DNA of 64,000 nt, taken from contig NZ_CP049910.1 in NCBI RefSeq assembly GCF_011305995.1, positions 5,470,501 to 5,534,500 of the forward strand, given 5' to 3'. Made by a program: the position numbers and the translations under genes. Source of the DNA: Diaphorobacter sp. HDW4A (GTDB lineage: Bacteria; Pseudomonadota; Gammaproteobacteria; Burkholderiales; Burkholderiaceae_C). This document shows, piece by piece, positions 1 to 8,268 of the stretch. The notes beneath the pieces are model-generated. The model made no database searches. It was not told the DNA's origin and worked only from the letters and a program-made list of their open reading frames with translations. How positions within the stretch are numbered: position 1 is the first letter of the stretch; the number at the start of each line of letters is the position of its first letter.

Positions 1-434
1 ACCCGCAAGTTGCGCGGAGTGATGTCGCCGCAGAGAAACGGCACGTCACCCGTGTCGTGACGCGCCGTGGTCCATTTCACCTGCTGGCCGTCGGGACGCA
101 GACGCTCGCCGGGCACCGGGCCGCGCAGGGTGTCGAGCCCGCGTGCGCGCGCCGCAGCCAGGTCGCCCACCGGGTCGGCCGAGAGCAGCGCGAAGTCGAC
201 GAGGCCCTCGCCGCTTTTGTCGAGCGTGGCCCACCAGCGCTCCTCGGGAGCGGGCGAGCGCCAGGCCTTGAGCTCCAGATAGGAGCCGTCGGCCAGCAGG
301 ATGAGCGCGTTGTGCGAGCTGCGGCCCTGGTGGTCGCCGCCCGGCTGGACGGTGAAGCCCAGCGCGCGGTACTGTTCGATGGAGCGGGAGAGGTCGTCGA
401 CGGCGATGACAACGTGATCGAGAGAGAGATTCAT
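1..434 (-). CDS. VOC/glyoxalase-like domain protein, 3' end missing
   Basis: Partial gene: it starts at the ATG at 434 and runs off the left edge. The N-terminus MNLSLDHVVIAVDDL followed by an alternating strand/helix pattern (IEQYRALGFTVQPGG, then SYLELKAW) is typical of the glyoxalase-like, vicinal-oxygen-chelate fold. His7 (in LDHVVI) and the Glu of YLEL are the kind of residues used as metal ligands in this superfamily, but no specific substrate can be inferred. It lies 13 bases downstream of the Bug-protein gene on the same strand, so it is probably the last gene of the three-gene leftward operon that begins at 3218. It could be a dioxygenase, an isomerase or a resistance-type VOC protein. 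Confidence 0.75.
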   Translation of the reverse strand, partial: MNLSLDHVVIAVDDLSRSIEQYRALGFTVQPGGDHQGRSSHNALILLADGSYLELKAWRSPAPEERWWATLDKSGEGLVDFALLSADPVGDLAAARARGLDTLRGPVPGERLRPDGQQVKWTTARHDTGDVPFLCGDITPRNLR

Positions 435-447
435 TGAACCGAGTCTC

Positions 448-1443
448 TCACTCTTCGAGCTTCAATTTGGTCTCCAGCACGAACTTGCGCCAGCGCTCGT
501 ACTCCTGATGCGTGTGGCGGTCGAGCCCGGGCCCGTCGCTGCCAATCACCTCGAAGCCCGCAGCCGTGAGCTTGCTGTGCACGTCGGGCGTCTGCAGCGC
601 ACCCTGGAACTCCTTGGTGAGTCGCTGCACCGTCGCGTGCGGCGTGGCCGAGGGCGCGAAGATGCCGATCCACGAGTACGCCTCAAAGCCCGGAAAGCCG
701 CATTCGGCCACGGTCGGCACGTCGGGCAGCTCGGGCAGGCGCTTGGCGCCGGTGACGGCCAGCGGCTTGATCTTGCCCGCGCTGATCTGACCGCGCAGCG
801 CCGCGTAGCTCAGCAGCGTGAGCGTGGTCACGTTGCCAAGCACCGCCTGCACAGCCGGGCCACCGCCGCCGAATGGCACGTGCAGCACGAAGGTGCCCGA
901 GCGGCGCTTGATGTCCTCCATCACCAGGTGGTTCATCGAGCCCACGCCGGTCGACGCATAGCTGAACTTCCCGGGATTGGCCTTGGCCTCCTTGAGGAAG
1001 TCGCGCAGATCCTTGCCCTGCACCGCCTGCGCGTTCGCGCCGATGACCAGCGGAAAGCGCACGGCCAGCGTCACGCCGACGAAGTCCTTGAAGGTGTCGT
1101 AGGGCAGCTTGGGCTTGGCGATGGGGTTGATCGCGTGCGTGTCGAAGCTCACCAGCAGCGTGTTGCCATCAGGCGCGGACTTGGCGACGTACTGCGTGGC
1201 AATCTGGCTGGCCGCGCCGGGGCGGTTTTCGACGACCACCGCACGGCCCGCAAGCTCCGCCAGGCGCGGCTGGATGATGCGTGAGGCGATGTCCGTGCTG
1301 CCGCCCGGCGGGAACGTGACCTGCAGGCGCATCGGCGTTTCCTCGGCATGGGCGAGGCCGCTCATTCCGGACAGGCCGGTGGTGGCGGTGGCCGCGCCCA
1401 GCGCAACGGCCTGGCGGCGGGTGAGTACGGGTCCTCTCGTCAT
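448..1443 (-). CDS. Bug family (TctC-like) periplasmic substrate-binding protein
   Basis: 331 residues, the usual family length. The N-terminus has paired arginines and a hydrophobic stretch (TRRQAVALGAATATT) ending in AHA, a Tat-like or Sec signal peptide. The mature part opens with the Bug signature VTFPPGGSTDIASR, then VVVENRPGAA and HVPFGGGGPA, all hallmarks of the tripartite-tricarboxylate-transporter receptor family. These proteins capture carboxylates or related small molecules in the periplasm; many in this order are orphans with no TctAB membrane partners, as here. A good ribosome site (GAGGAG) lies 7 bases before the ATG. Its position between a ThDP enzyme and a VOC protein suggests delivery or sensing of the substrate those enzymes handle. 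The ligand is unknown. Confidence 0.9.
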   Translation of the reverse strand: MTRGPVLTRRQAVALGAATATTGLSGMSGLAHAEETPMRLQVTFPPGGSTDIASRIIQPRLAELAGRAVVVENRPGAASQIATQYVAKSAPDGNTLLVSFDTHAINPIAKPKLPYDTFKDFVGVTLAVRFPLVIGANAQAVQGKDLRDFLKEAKANPGKFSYASTGVGSMNHLVMEDIKRRSGTFVLHVPFGGGGPAVQAVLGNVTTLTLLSYAALRGQISAGKIKPLAVTGAKRLPELPDVPTVAECGFPGFEAYSWIGIFAPSATPHATVQRLTKEFQGALQTPDVHSKLTAAGFEVIGSDGPGLDRHTHQEYERWRKFVLETKLKLEE

Positions 1444-1514
1444 TCAGTGCTCCTCAGAAAAAATCGGTGATCGAAACGAATCGGTGTGCAGTGCGCAGTG
1501 TCGGGGGAAGGGGA

Positions 1515-3218
1515 TCAGCCCATCCATTGGCTGACCGGGACGGCGGTGTCCTGCAGCGGCTGCGAGAAGATGTCGATGAGCGCCGGGCCATCGTGCGCGA
1601 GCGCGGCCTTCAATGTGCCTTCGAGATCGCTCGGGTCCTGCACCGTCCAGGCCTTGACGCCAAAGGCCTCGGCCACGCGTGCGTGGTTGGTGCGGTTGAA
1701 ATCCACCGAGAAATAGCGCTCGCCATAGCCCGTCTTCTGGCTAGCCTTGATCCAGCCGTAGACCGAGTTCGAGAACACGATCATCTTGAGCGGCACATTG
1801 CGGCGCACGATGGTTTCGAGCTCGCCGCAGGTGAAGCCGAAGCTGCCATCGCCCATGGCCGACACCACCACCGAATCGGGCGCGCCGACCTGCGCGCCGA
1901 ACGCGGCCGACATCGAATAGCCGAGGGCGCCGTGCGCGCGGTTGGTGATGAAGTGGCGGCCTTCCTGCGGCGCGTCGAAATAGGCCGAGAAATACGGGCA
2001 GGGCGTGCCCGGATCGGCCACGGCAATCGCACGCTTGGGCAGCAGCTTGTTGAGCGTGGCGAGCACGCGCTCGGGGCGGATTGGCAGCTCAGCCGATTGC
2101 GCGAGCGGGTTGAAGAAGGCCAGCTTTTCGAGACGCGCCTGCGCCGCCAGCGCACACCCGTCGGAGGTGCCCGCTGGGCGCTGCCCGATGATCTTCTGCA
2201 CGGCGGTATCAAGCGCTTCGAGTGCCAGACGCGCATCGCCCACCATCGCCACATCGGTCAGGTAGTTGGTGCCGATGGTCATCGCATCCACATCGATGTG
2301 CAGGATGGTCACGCCGCGCCCCGGCATCTGGCCGTGCTCGGTGGTGGTCGAGCCAGCGCGGCAGCCGATGAACAGCACCAGATCGGCCTGCGCGACGACG
2401 GCGCGCGTCGCGGGCACACCGCCATTGGTGCCGACCACGCCCGCGTTCAGCGGATGGGTGTCGGCGAGGCTGCCCTGACCGCTCACCGTCAGGCACACCG
2501 GTGCGTTCAGGCGCGTGGCGAGGGCTTCGAGCGCGGCGCTTGCGCCCGAGATCACCACGCCGCCGCCGCAGATCAGCACCGGCGACTTCGCCGCCACGAG
2601 GCGTGCTGCCGCGTCATCAATGGCGGCGGGATCGGGCGCGCTGCGTGTGGCGGGGAAATGGTCGTGGCCGGGTTGCGCCCACACGTCCTGCGGGTTGGGC
2701 AGCTCGTGCTTTTGCAGGTCATACGGCAGGCAGATGTGGGCCGCACCGGGGCGCCCCGTGGTCATCGCGCGGAAGGCGCTTCGCATGGCGTGGGGGATCT
2801 GGTCGACGCGGTCGATGGTGGTGTTCCACTTGGTCAGTGGTTTGTAGAGGGCCTGCTGGTCCAGTTCGGTCAGCGGAAACTTGCCGCGCGCGCCCACTGA
2901 CACATCGGTGGTGATGCCGAGCACCGCAATCGACGACTCGTTGGCCTCCACCAGCCCCGGCAGCAGATAGGTCGCACCGCCGCCGCTCGGGCCCTCGCAC
3001 ACTCCTACCTTGCCAGTCACACGTGCATAGCCGTCGGCCATGTAGCCAGCGCTGCGCTCGTCGCGCGTGAGGATGTGGTCCATGCCATGATCCAGCCGCG
3101 CCATCGCGTCGTAGAACGGCAGGCTGGTGTCGCCACAGAGACCGAAAATATGCTTCACGCCATTGTGTTGCAACATCCGTACCATCGCGTCTGCACCATT
3201 TATGGGCGTTGTGCTCAT
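1515..3218 (-). CDS. ThDP-dependent enzyme of the acetolactate synthase-like family
   Basis: 567 residues. The N-terminal pyrimidine-binding domain has the activating Glu54 in TRDERSAGYMADGYAR. The middle domain follows, and the C-terminal pyrophosphate domain carries the metal/ThDP motif beginning MGDGSFGF and ending in VFSN about 30 residues later. The family splits or joins 2-oxo acids (acetolactate synthase, sulfoacetaldehyde acetyltransferase, oxo-acid decarboxylases). No regulatory small subunit is adjacent, which argues against a biosynthetic acetolactate synthase. AGGAGAT precedes the ATG at a good distance. It is the first gene of a leftward operon with a Bug protein and a VOC protein and diverges from a GntR regulator, so an inducible catabolic role is likely. 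The substrate cannot be named from sequence alone. Confidence 0.85.
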   Translation of the reverse strand: MSTTPINGADAMVRMLQHNGVKHIFGLCGDTSLPFYDAMARLDHGMDHILTRDERSAGYMADGYARVTGKVGVCEGPSGGGATYLLPGLVEANESSIAVLGITTDVSVGARGKFPLTELDQQALYKPLTKWNTTIDRVDQIPHAMRSAFRAMTTGRPGAAHICLPYDLQKHELPNPQDVWAQPGHDHFPATRSAPDPAAIDDAAARLVAAKSPVLICGGGVVISGASAALEALATRLNAPVCLTVSGQGSLADTHPLNAGVVGTNGGVPATRAVVAQADLVLFIGCRAGSTTTEHGQMPGRGVTILHIDVDAMTIGTNYLTDVAMVGDARLALEALDTAVQKIIGQRPAGTSDGCALAAQARLEKLAFFNPLAQSAELPIRPERVLATLNKLLPKRAIAVADPGTPCPYFSAYFDAPQEGRHFITNRAHGALGYSMSAAFGAQVGAPDSVVVSAMGDGSFGFTCGELETIVRRNVPLKMIVFSNSVYGWIKASQKTGYGERYFSVDFNRTNHARVAEAFGVKAWTVQDPSDLEGTLKAALAHDGPALIDIFSQPLQDTAVPVSQWMG

Positions 3219-3253
3219 TGCCGATCTCCTTGAGTAAATACGTTAAGAATCCA

Positions 3254-3269
3254 TTTGAGTATACTTAAA
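3254..3269. promoter_or_regulatory. Candidate GntR operator in the divergent promoter
   Basis: TTTGAGTATACTTAAA is a near-perfect palindrome with an exact AGTATACT core. It ends two bases before the gntR start codon. A related, weaker copy (TTGAGTA...TTAAG) sits at 3230-3247. The placement suggests autoregulation of the GntR gene and control of the divergent ThDP/Bug/VOC operon. That the palindrome is bound by this regulator is inference. Confidence 0.55.
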
Positions 3270-3271
3270 TC

Positions 3272-4009
3272 ATGTCGACGGAGAAATCCCCCCCCAAGGC
3301 CAAAGCGGTCAAAAAGCCGCGCGCCAACCCCATTTCGCGCATGCGGCGCGAGCGCGGCAGCGATGTTTTTCAGACGCTGCGCGACATGGCCATCAGCTAC
3401 CAGCTCAAGCCCGGGGAGCGCCTGAGCGAGATCGAACTCGCCGCGCGCCTCGGCGTGAGCCGCACCCCCGTGCGCGAGGCGCTCGCGCGGCTGGTGACCG
3501 AAGGCTTTCTTGAGCCCTGCACGCGCGGCTATATGCGCCGGCCGTTGCAGGTGCAAGACGTTCTCGACATGTACGAGGCGCGCATGGCTGTCGAGCGCGA
3601 ATGCCTGCGCTACGCCGTCGAACGCGCGAGCCAGACGCAGATTGACGAGATGCAATCCTTCCTCGACAAGAGCCGCGCCGCCGCGCCCGGCACCGCTGTG
3701 CGCGAACTGGTGGAGTTTGACGAGGCCTTCCACAACCGCATCGCGCAGATGTCCGGCAACGGCGAGCTCGCGCGCATGCTCGGCAACCTCAATGAACGCG
3801 TGCGCTTCATCCGTTGGATCGACATGGAAAAAGTCGGCCGCGATTCCACGCAGAAGGAACACGGTGCCATTGCCGACGCCATAGCCCGTCGTGACAACCA
3901 AGCGGCGGCCCAACTCATGGACGAGCACATCGCGCTGCGCCGCGAACAGATCGTCGAGGCCGTGACGCAGGGGCTCGCGCGGATATTCTTGGCCGATGAA
4001 CTGGCATAG
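3272..4009 (+). CDS. GntR family transcriptional regulator, FCD subfamily
   Basis: 245 residues. A Lys-rich N-terminal tail is followed by the winged helix-turn-helix (about residues 30-95), with the GntR recognition motif LGVSRTPVREALARL and a wing region. A C-terminal all-helical FCD effector domain follows; its metal-ligand pattern includes EFDEAFHN and the final DEHI. FCD members bind small carboxylates and usually repress catabolic genes. No Shine-Dalgarno precedes the ATG at 3272 because the palindromic operator abuts it; leaderless translation or a slightly later start is possible. It diverges from the ThDP/Bug/VOC operon and is probably its local regulator. Confidence 0.9.
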   Translation: MSTEKSPPKAKAVKKPRANPISRMRRERGSDVFQTLRDMAISYQLKPGERLSEIELAARLGVSRTPVREALARLVTEGFLEPCTRGYMRRPLQVQDVLDMYEARMAVERECLRYAVERASQTQIDEMQSFLDKSRAAAPGTAVRELVEFDEAFHNRIAQMSGNGELARMLGNLNERVRFIRWIDMEKVGRDSTQKEHGAIADAIARRDNQAAAQLMDEHIALRREQIVEAVTQGLARIFLADELA

Positions 4010-4073
4010 GCGAACGACGTCGATGCTGTATATTTAGCCAGTATTTCTTCACACCCACCACGTGCAGCACCCC

Positions 4074-5462
4074 ATGGCCAAAGACAAGGCAATCTTCACC
4101 TGTACCGAATGCGGCGGCACCAGCCCGCGCTGGCTGGGCAAATGCCCGGCGTGCGGCGCATGGAACACGCTGGTGGAGACGGTGGTCGAGGGCGGCAACG
4201 CGGGCGCAAGCAAGAACCGCATGAGCGCCGGGAGCTATGCCGGCCTTGCGCAGGCCCAGGCCGTCACGCCGCTGGCCGCCATTGAAGCGCAGGATGTGGC
4301 GCGCAGCCCGAGCGGCATCGAGGAGCTGGATCGCGTGCTCGGAGGCGGCATCGTCGAAGGCGGCGTGGTGCTGATCGGCGGCGACCCGGGCATCGGCAAA
4401 TCGACGCTGCTGCTGCAGGCCATGGACGCGCTGCACCGCACTGGCATGCCCACGCTCTACGTGACCGGCGAGGAAAGTGGCGCGCAGGTGGCGCTGCGCT
4501 CGCGGCGTTTGGGGTTGGACCACAGCCAGGTGAATGTGCTGGCCGAAATCCAGCTCGAAAAAATCCTCGCGACCATGGAGGCCACGCAGCCTGCCGTGGT
4601 GGTGATCGACTCGATACAGACGGTGTATTCCGACCAGCTCACCAGCGCGCCCGGCTCGGTCGCGCAGGTGCGCGAGTGCGCGGCTCACCTCACGCGCGCG
4701 GCCAAGTCCACCGGCATCGCGGTGATCCTCGTCGGCCACGTCACCAAGGAAGGCGCATTGGCAGGCCCGCGCGTGCTCGAACACATGGTGGACACCGTGC
4801 TCTATTTCGAGGGCGACACGCATTCGAGCTTCCGCCTCGTCCGTGCGATCAAGAACCGCTTTGGTGCAGTCAACGAAATCGGCGTCTTCGCGATGACTGA
4901 AAAGGGCCTGAAGGGCGTGACCAACCCGAGCGCGATCTTTCTCTCGCAGCACAGCGAACCCGTGCCCGGCAGCTGCGTGCTCGTGACGCTGGAAGGCACG
5001 CGCCCGCTGCTGGTTGAAATCCAGGCGCTCGTCGATTCCTCAGGCCCCGCACCGCGCCGCCTGTCTGTGGGCCTCGACCGTGACCGCCTCGCCATGCTGC
5101 TGGCCGTGCTGCACCGCCACGCAGGCGTGGCCTGCGCCGATCAGGACGTGTTTGTCAACGCGGTCGGCGGCGTGCGCATCAGCGAGCCCGCAGCCGATCT
5201 GGCCGTGATGTTGTCCATCACCAGCAGCCTGCGGGGCAAGGCCCTGCCCAAGGGCTTCATCGCGTTCGGTGAAGTGGGTCTGGCAGGCGAGGTGCGCCCC
5301 GCGCCGCGCGGTCAGGAACGCCTGAAGGAAGCCGCGAAGCTCGGCTTCACCGTAGCGGTAGTGCCCAAGGCCAACGCGCCGAAGAGGCCCATCGAGGGGC
5401 TTGAAATCCACGCGGTGGAGCGGGTGGATGAGGCGATGAGTATTGTGCGGGGGCTGGGCTGA
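4074..5462 (+). CDS. radA: DNA repair protein RadA
   Basis: 462 residues from the ATG at 4074; an upstream in-frame GTG at 4062 is less likely because family members begin MAK. The domains run in order: an N-terminal four-cysteine zinc finger (CTECGG then CPACGAW), the RecA-like ATPase core with Walker A GGDPGIGKST, the RadA-specific KNRFG motif (IKNRFGAVNEIGVF), and a C-terminal Lon-protease-like domain containing GEVGLAGEVR. RadA promotes branch migration of recombination intermediates and helps recombinational repair and transformation. It is a housekeeping gene with no evident operon partner. Confidence 0.97.
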   Translation: MAKDKAIFTCTECGGTSPRWLGKCPACGAWNTLVETVVEGGNAGASKNRMSAGSYAGLAQAQAVTPLAAIEAQDVARSPSGIEELDRVLGGGIVEGGVVLIGGDPGIGKSTLLLQAMDALHRTGMPTLYVTGEESGAQVALRSRRLGLDHSQVNVLAEIQLEKILATMEATQPAVVVIDSIQTVYSDQLTSAPGSVAQVRECAAHLTRAAKSTGIAVILVGHVTKEGALAGPRVLEHMVDTVLYFEGDTHSSFRLVRAIKNRFGAVNEIGVFAMTEKGLKGVTNPSAIFLSQHSEPVPGSCVLVTLEGTRPLLVEIQALVDSSGPAPRRLSVGLDRDRLAMLLAVLHRHAGVACADQDVFVNAVGGVRISEPAADLAVMLSITSSLRGKALPKGFIAFGEVGLAGEVRPAPRGQERLKEAAKLGFTVAVVPKANAPKRPIEGLEIHAVERVDEAMSIVRGLG

Positions 5463-5595
5463 AGCGCTGCGGCGCTGGTATTCCCGCTTGCCACGCTGTA
5501 GCGCAGGGCGCAGCATGTAAGACTCCCCTCAGGCCACGGTGCGTGGCCGGGTTCAGGCATCCGGCCGCATCTGCGACCTGTCGGAGGCAAGCAGC

Positions 5596-6420
5596 ATGAA
5601 CTCTTCTTCCAGCAACCCTGTGTTCTCAGGGTCCGTCCCGCAGTTCTATCAGCGGTACGTGGTCCCCGTGATCTTCGAACCTTATGCGGCCGATCTGGTT
5701 GGGCGAGCGGTTCTGCTTGCGCCCACGTCCGTGCTGGAGATCGCGGCGGGCACGGGTGTGCTGACGCGCCATCTTGCCGATCGATTGCCGTCAACGACCT
5801 CCATCGTCGCGACCGACCTCAATCCCGCCATGCTGGAGCAGGCGCAGCACGTGGGAACTTCGCGCGCAGTGACGTGGCGCCAGGCCGATGCCATGCAGCT
5901 TCCGTTCGCGGCGGACTCGTTCGACGCCGTGATGTGCCAGTTCGGATACATGTTTCCGTCCGACCGGGTGGCCGCCTATGCCGAGGCGCGACGCGTGCTG
6001 CGCCCGGGCGGCACGCTGCTGTTCAATGTATGGGGGCGCATGGAGGACAACGATTTCGCCAATATCGTGACCGAGTCCTTGGCGCAGTTGTTTCCGACGG
6101 ACCCGCCCCGTTTCCTCGCGCGCATCCCGCATGGCTACCATGACCGGGCGGCCATATCGAGTGATCTCGTCCTCGCAGGATTCGGTGGCGTCAACACGGT
6201 GGATACCGTGACGCTGCCAAGTCGTGCCGACTCGGCGCGCGATGCGGCGATTGGCTTCTGTCAGGGCACTCCGCTGCGCGCGGAAATCGAGGCGCGCGGC
6301 GAGAATCTGCTGGAAAGGGCTACCGACATTGCGACCGCTGCCCTCGCGCAGCGTTTCGGCGCGGGGCCGGTTACGGCGAACATGCAGGCGCACGTCGTTG
6401 GCGCGCCGAAAGTGGATTAG
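5596..6420 (+). CDS. Class I SAM-dependent methyltransferase
   Basis: 274 residues from the ATG at 5596. The in-frame start 19 codons upstream is rejected because GGAGG at 5583-5587 is correctly spaced for 5596. The core is a Rossmann-type methyltransferase: motif I is VLEIAAGTGVLTRHLA, the acidic residue after strand 2 is in VATDLNPAM, and DAMQLPFAADSFD plus VLRPGGTLLFNVW complete a UbiE/Methyltransf_11 pattern. The substrate is unknown; small-molecule methylation is usual for this subgroup. A GGCCAC/GTGGCC hairpin sits in the leader at 5532-5548. It is a stand-alone gene downstream of radA. Confidence 0.88.
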   Translation: MNSSSSNPVFSGSVPQFYQRYVVPVIFEPYAADLVGRAVLLAPTSVLEIAAGTGVLTRHLADRLPSTTSIVATDLNPAMLEQAQHVGTSRAVTWRQADAMQLPFAADSFDAVMCQFGYMFPSDRVAAYAEARRVLRPGGTLLFNVWGRMEDNDFANIVTESLAQLFPTDPPRFLARIPHGYHDRAAISSDLVLAGFGGVNTVDTVTLPSRADSARDAAIGFCQGTPLRAEIEARGENLLERATDIATAALAQRFGAGPVTANMQAHVVGAPKVD

Positions 6421-6494
6421 GGCTCGGCGAATTCCCCTGACTCTACGCACCATCCACAGTGGCCATGCAGGCATCCCGTTGCACAATGCGCCCC

Positions 6495-6941
6495 ATGAAT
6501 TTCCGCAAATATCTCATCCCGATCGGTATCGCCTGCCTGTTCATCGCCTCGTACAACGCTTGGGGCTGGCAGGGGCCAATCACCGTCGCGGGCGGCCTGG
6601 TGATGTGGGGGCTGCTGCACTACACGCGCCTTATGAACGTCATGCAGAAGGCCAACAAGAGCCCGATTGGCTATGTTGGCAGTGCGGTCATGCTGAATGC
6701 CAAGCTGCGTCCTGGCGTGAATTTGCTGCACGTGCTGGCGATGACGCGTTCGCTCGGCGAATTGCAGACGCCCGAGGGGACAGACCCGGAAATCTTCCGC
6801 TGGACCGATGGAACCCAGTCCTTCGTGACCTGCGAATTCGTCAATGGTCGACTGGTACGCTGGGAATTAAAGCGCCCCGAAACGCCTGTCGAAGAGGCTC
6901 CAGCCATCGAAATGGAAGCCAATTCATCCGCCCAATCGTAA
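6495..6941 (+). CDS. Conserved small membrane protein of unknown function
   Basis: 148 residues from the ATG at 6495 (MNFRKYLIPIG); other starts at 6459 and 6486 are possible. Two hydrophobic segments lie near the N-terminus (about residues 4-20 and 22-38), followed by a soluble C-terminal half rich in charged residues and ending in a Glu-rich tail. No catalytic motif is visible. It sits 42 bases upstream of ilvE on the same strand. I do not recognise a function; it is probably an inner-membrane protein with a cytoplasmic tail. Confidence 0.75.
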   Translation: MNFRKYLIPIGIACLFIASYNAWGWQGPITVAGGLVMWGLLHYTRLMNVMQKANKSPIGYVGSAVMLNAKLRPGVNLLHVLAMTRSLGELQTPEGTDPEIFRWTDGTQSFVTCEFVNGRLVRWELKRPETPVEEAPAIEMEANSSAQS

Positions 6942-6983
6942 AATGCTGGGTTTTGCGACTCAGAGCAATTCAAAAGGATGACC

Positions 6984-7922
6984 ATGAGCCCCGTAGTTCC
7001 CTCGATGGCTGACCGTGACGGCAAGATCTGGATGGATGGTCAAATGCTGGACTGGCGCGACGCCAAGATCCACGTACTGACCCACTCGCTGCACTATGGC
7101 TGCGGCGCTTTCGAAGGCGTGCGCGCGTACAAGACGGAGCAGGGCACGGCCATCTTCCGCATGGAAGACCACACCGATCGCCTCTTCAACAGCGCCAAGA
7201 TCCTGCGCATGTCGATTCCGTTCACCAAGGATGAGGTGAACGAGGCGCAGAAGGCCGTTGTGCGCGAAAACAAGCTGGAGTCCTGCTATCTGCGTCCGCT
7301 GACCTGGATCGGCTCCGAAAAGCTGGGTGTGTCGCCCAAGGGCAATAAGATCCACCTGATCGTGGCGGCCTGGGCCTGGGGTGCCTACCTCGGTGAAGAC
7401 GGCATGAAGCGTGGCATCCGTGTGAAGACTTCGAGCTTCACGCGTCACCACGTGAACATCACGATGACGCAGGCCAAGGCGTCGAGCAACTACACGAACT
7501 CGATCCTCGCCAACATGGAAGCGACGGACGATGGCTACGATGAGGCGCTGCTGCTGGACAGCTCCGGTTTCGTCTCCGAAGGCTCGGGTGAGAACGTGTT
7601 CATCATCAAGAACGGCGTGGTCTACACGCCCGACCTGTCGGCCGGTGCCCTGAACGGCATCACCCGCAACACCGTGTTCGCGATCTGCAAGGATCTGGGA
7701 ATTGAAGTGGTTCAAAAGCGCATCACGCGCGACGAGGTCTACATCGCCGACGAGGCCTTCTTCAGCGGCACCGCTGCGGAAATCACCCCGATCCGCGAAC
7801 TCGACCGCATTGAAATCGGCACCGGCACCCGTGGCCCGCTGACCGAGAAGATCCAGACCGCGTTCTTTGACATCGTCAATGGCCGCAATCCCAAGTACTC
7901 CAACTGGCTTGCCAAGGTGTAA
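6984..7922 (+). CDS. ilvE: Branched-chain amino acid aminotransferase
   Basis: 312 residues from the ATG at 6984. The ATG at 6978 overlaps the AAAAGGA ribosome site, so 6984 is preferred. It is a class IV PLP aminotransferase: the PLP lysine lies in the motif TQAKASSNYTNS (Lys165), SEGSGENVF and FFSGTAAEITPIRE are diagnostic, and the early LHYGCGAFEGVRAY forms part of the substrate pocket. It transfers the amino group between glutamate and the 2-oxo acids of Leu, Ile and Val in the cytoplasm. It is followed after 5 bases by a small zinc-binding protein, an arrangement common in Burkholderiales. Confidence 0.96.
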   Translation: MSPVVPSMADRDGKIWMDGQMLDWRDAKIHVLTHSLHYGCGAFEGVRAYKTEQGTAIFRMEDHTDRLFNSAKILRMSIPFTKDEVNEAQKAVVRENKLESCYLRPLTWIGSEKLGVSPKGNKIHLIVAAWAWGAYLGEDGMKRGIRVKTSSFTRHHVNITMTQAKASSNYTNSILANMEATDDGYDEALLLDSSGFVSEGSGENVFIIKNGVVYTPDLSAGALNGITRNTVFAICKDLGIEVVQKRITRDEVYIADEAFFSGTAAEITPIRELDRIEIGTGTRGPLTEKIQTAFFDIVNGRNPKYSNWLAKV

Positions 7923-7927
7923 TCGAT

Positions 7928-8134
7928 ATGACCCAAGCTGTTGTTGAACTTCTGGCCAAAGACCTGAATGCGCAGGGCGGTGTGTATTGCCCCAATCCCA
8001 AGGCCGACATGAAGCTTTGGAATTCGCACCCCAAAGTCTATCTCGACGTCGCCCACCACGGCGAAGGCAAGTGCCCATACTGCGGCACGGTGTATCGCCT
8101 GAAGGCAGGCGAAGTGGTCAGCGCCGGCCACTGA
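7928..8134 (+). CDS. Small CHCC-type zinc-finger protein
   Basis: 68 residues. The C-terminal half holds a likely Zn site: Cys21, a His in AHHGEGK, and the pair CPYCGTVY. This matches the zf-CHCC family related to the C-terminus of mitochondrial complex I subunit NDUFS6. The bacterial role is not established. It lies only five bases after ilvE and is probably co-transcribed with it. Confidence 0.85.
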   Translation: MTQAVVELLAKDLNAQGGVYCPNPKADMKLWNSHPKVYLDVAHHGEGKCPYCGTVYRLKAGEVVSAGH

Positions 8135-8268
8135 TCTCGCGGCGTTCGCGGATTGATCGTTCTGCCGGGGTACGCGCTCGCTCCGCCGTTGTTGGTTTCA
8201 ACACGCGGAATGTGTGCGCGCTGCTACAGCTGTGAATTAATGTTTGCACGCTTGGCAGCGGTCCCCGC

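Noticed and set aside
1467..2900. A 477-codon plus-strand frame opposite the ThDP enzyme
   Set aside because: Same reason: the minus strand encodes intact ThDP motifs, while this frame has a shadow-like composition.
8135..8268. A tRNA or small RNA gene between the zinc-finger and ligase genes
   Set aside because: No cloverleaf or terminator could be drawn; nothing supports a gene there. I also found no rRNA or tRNA gene elsewhere in the window by eye.
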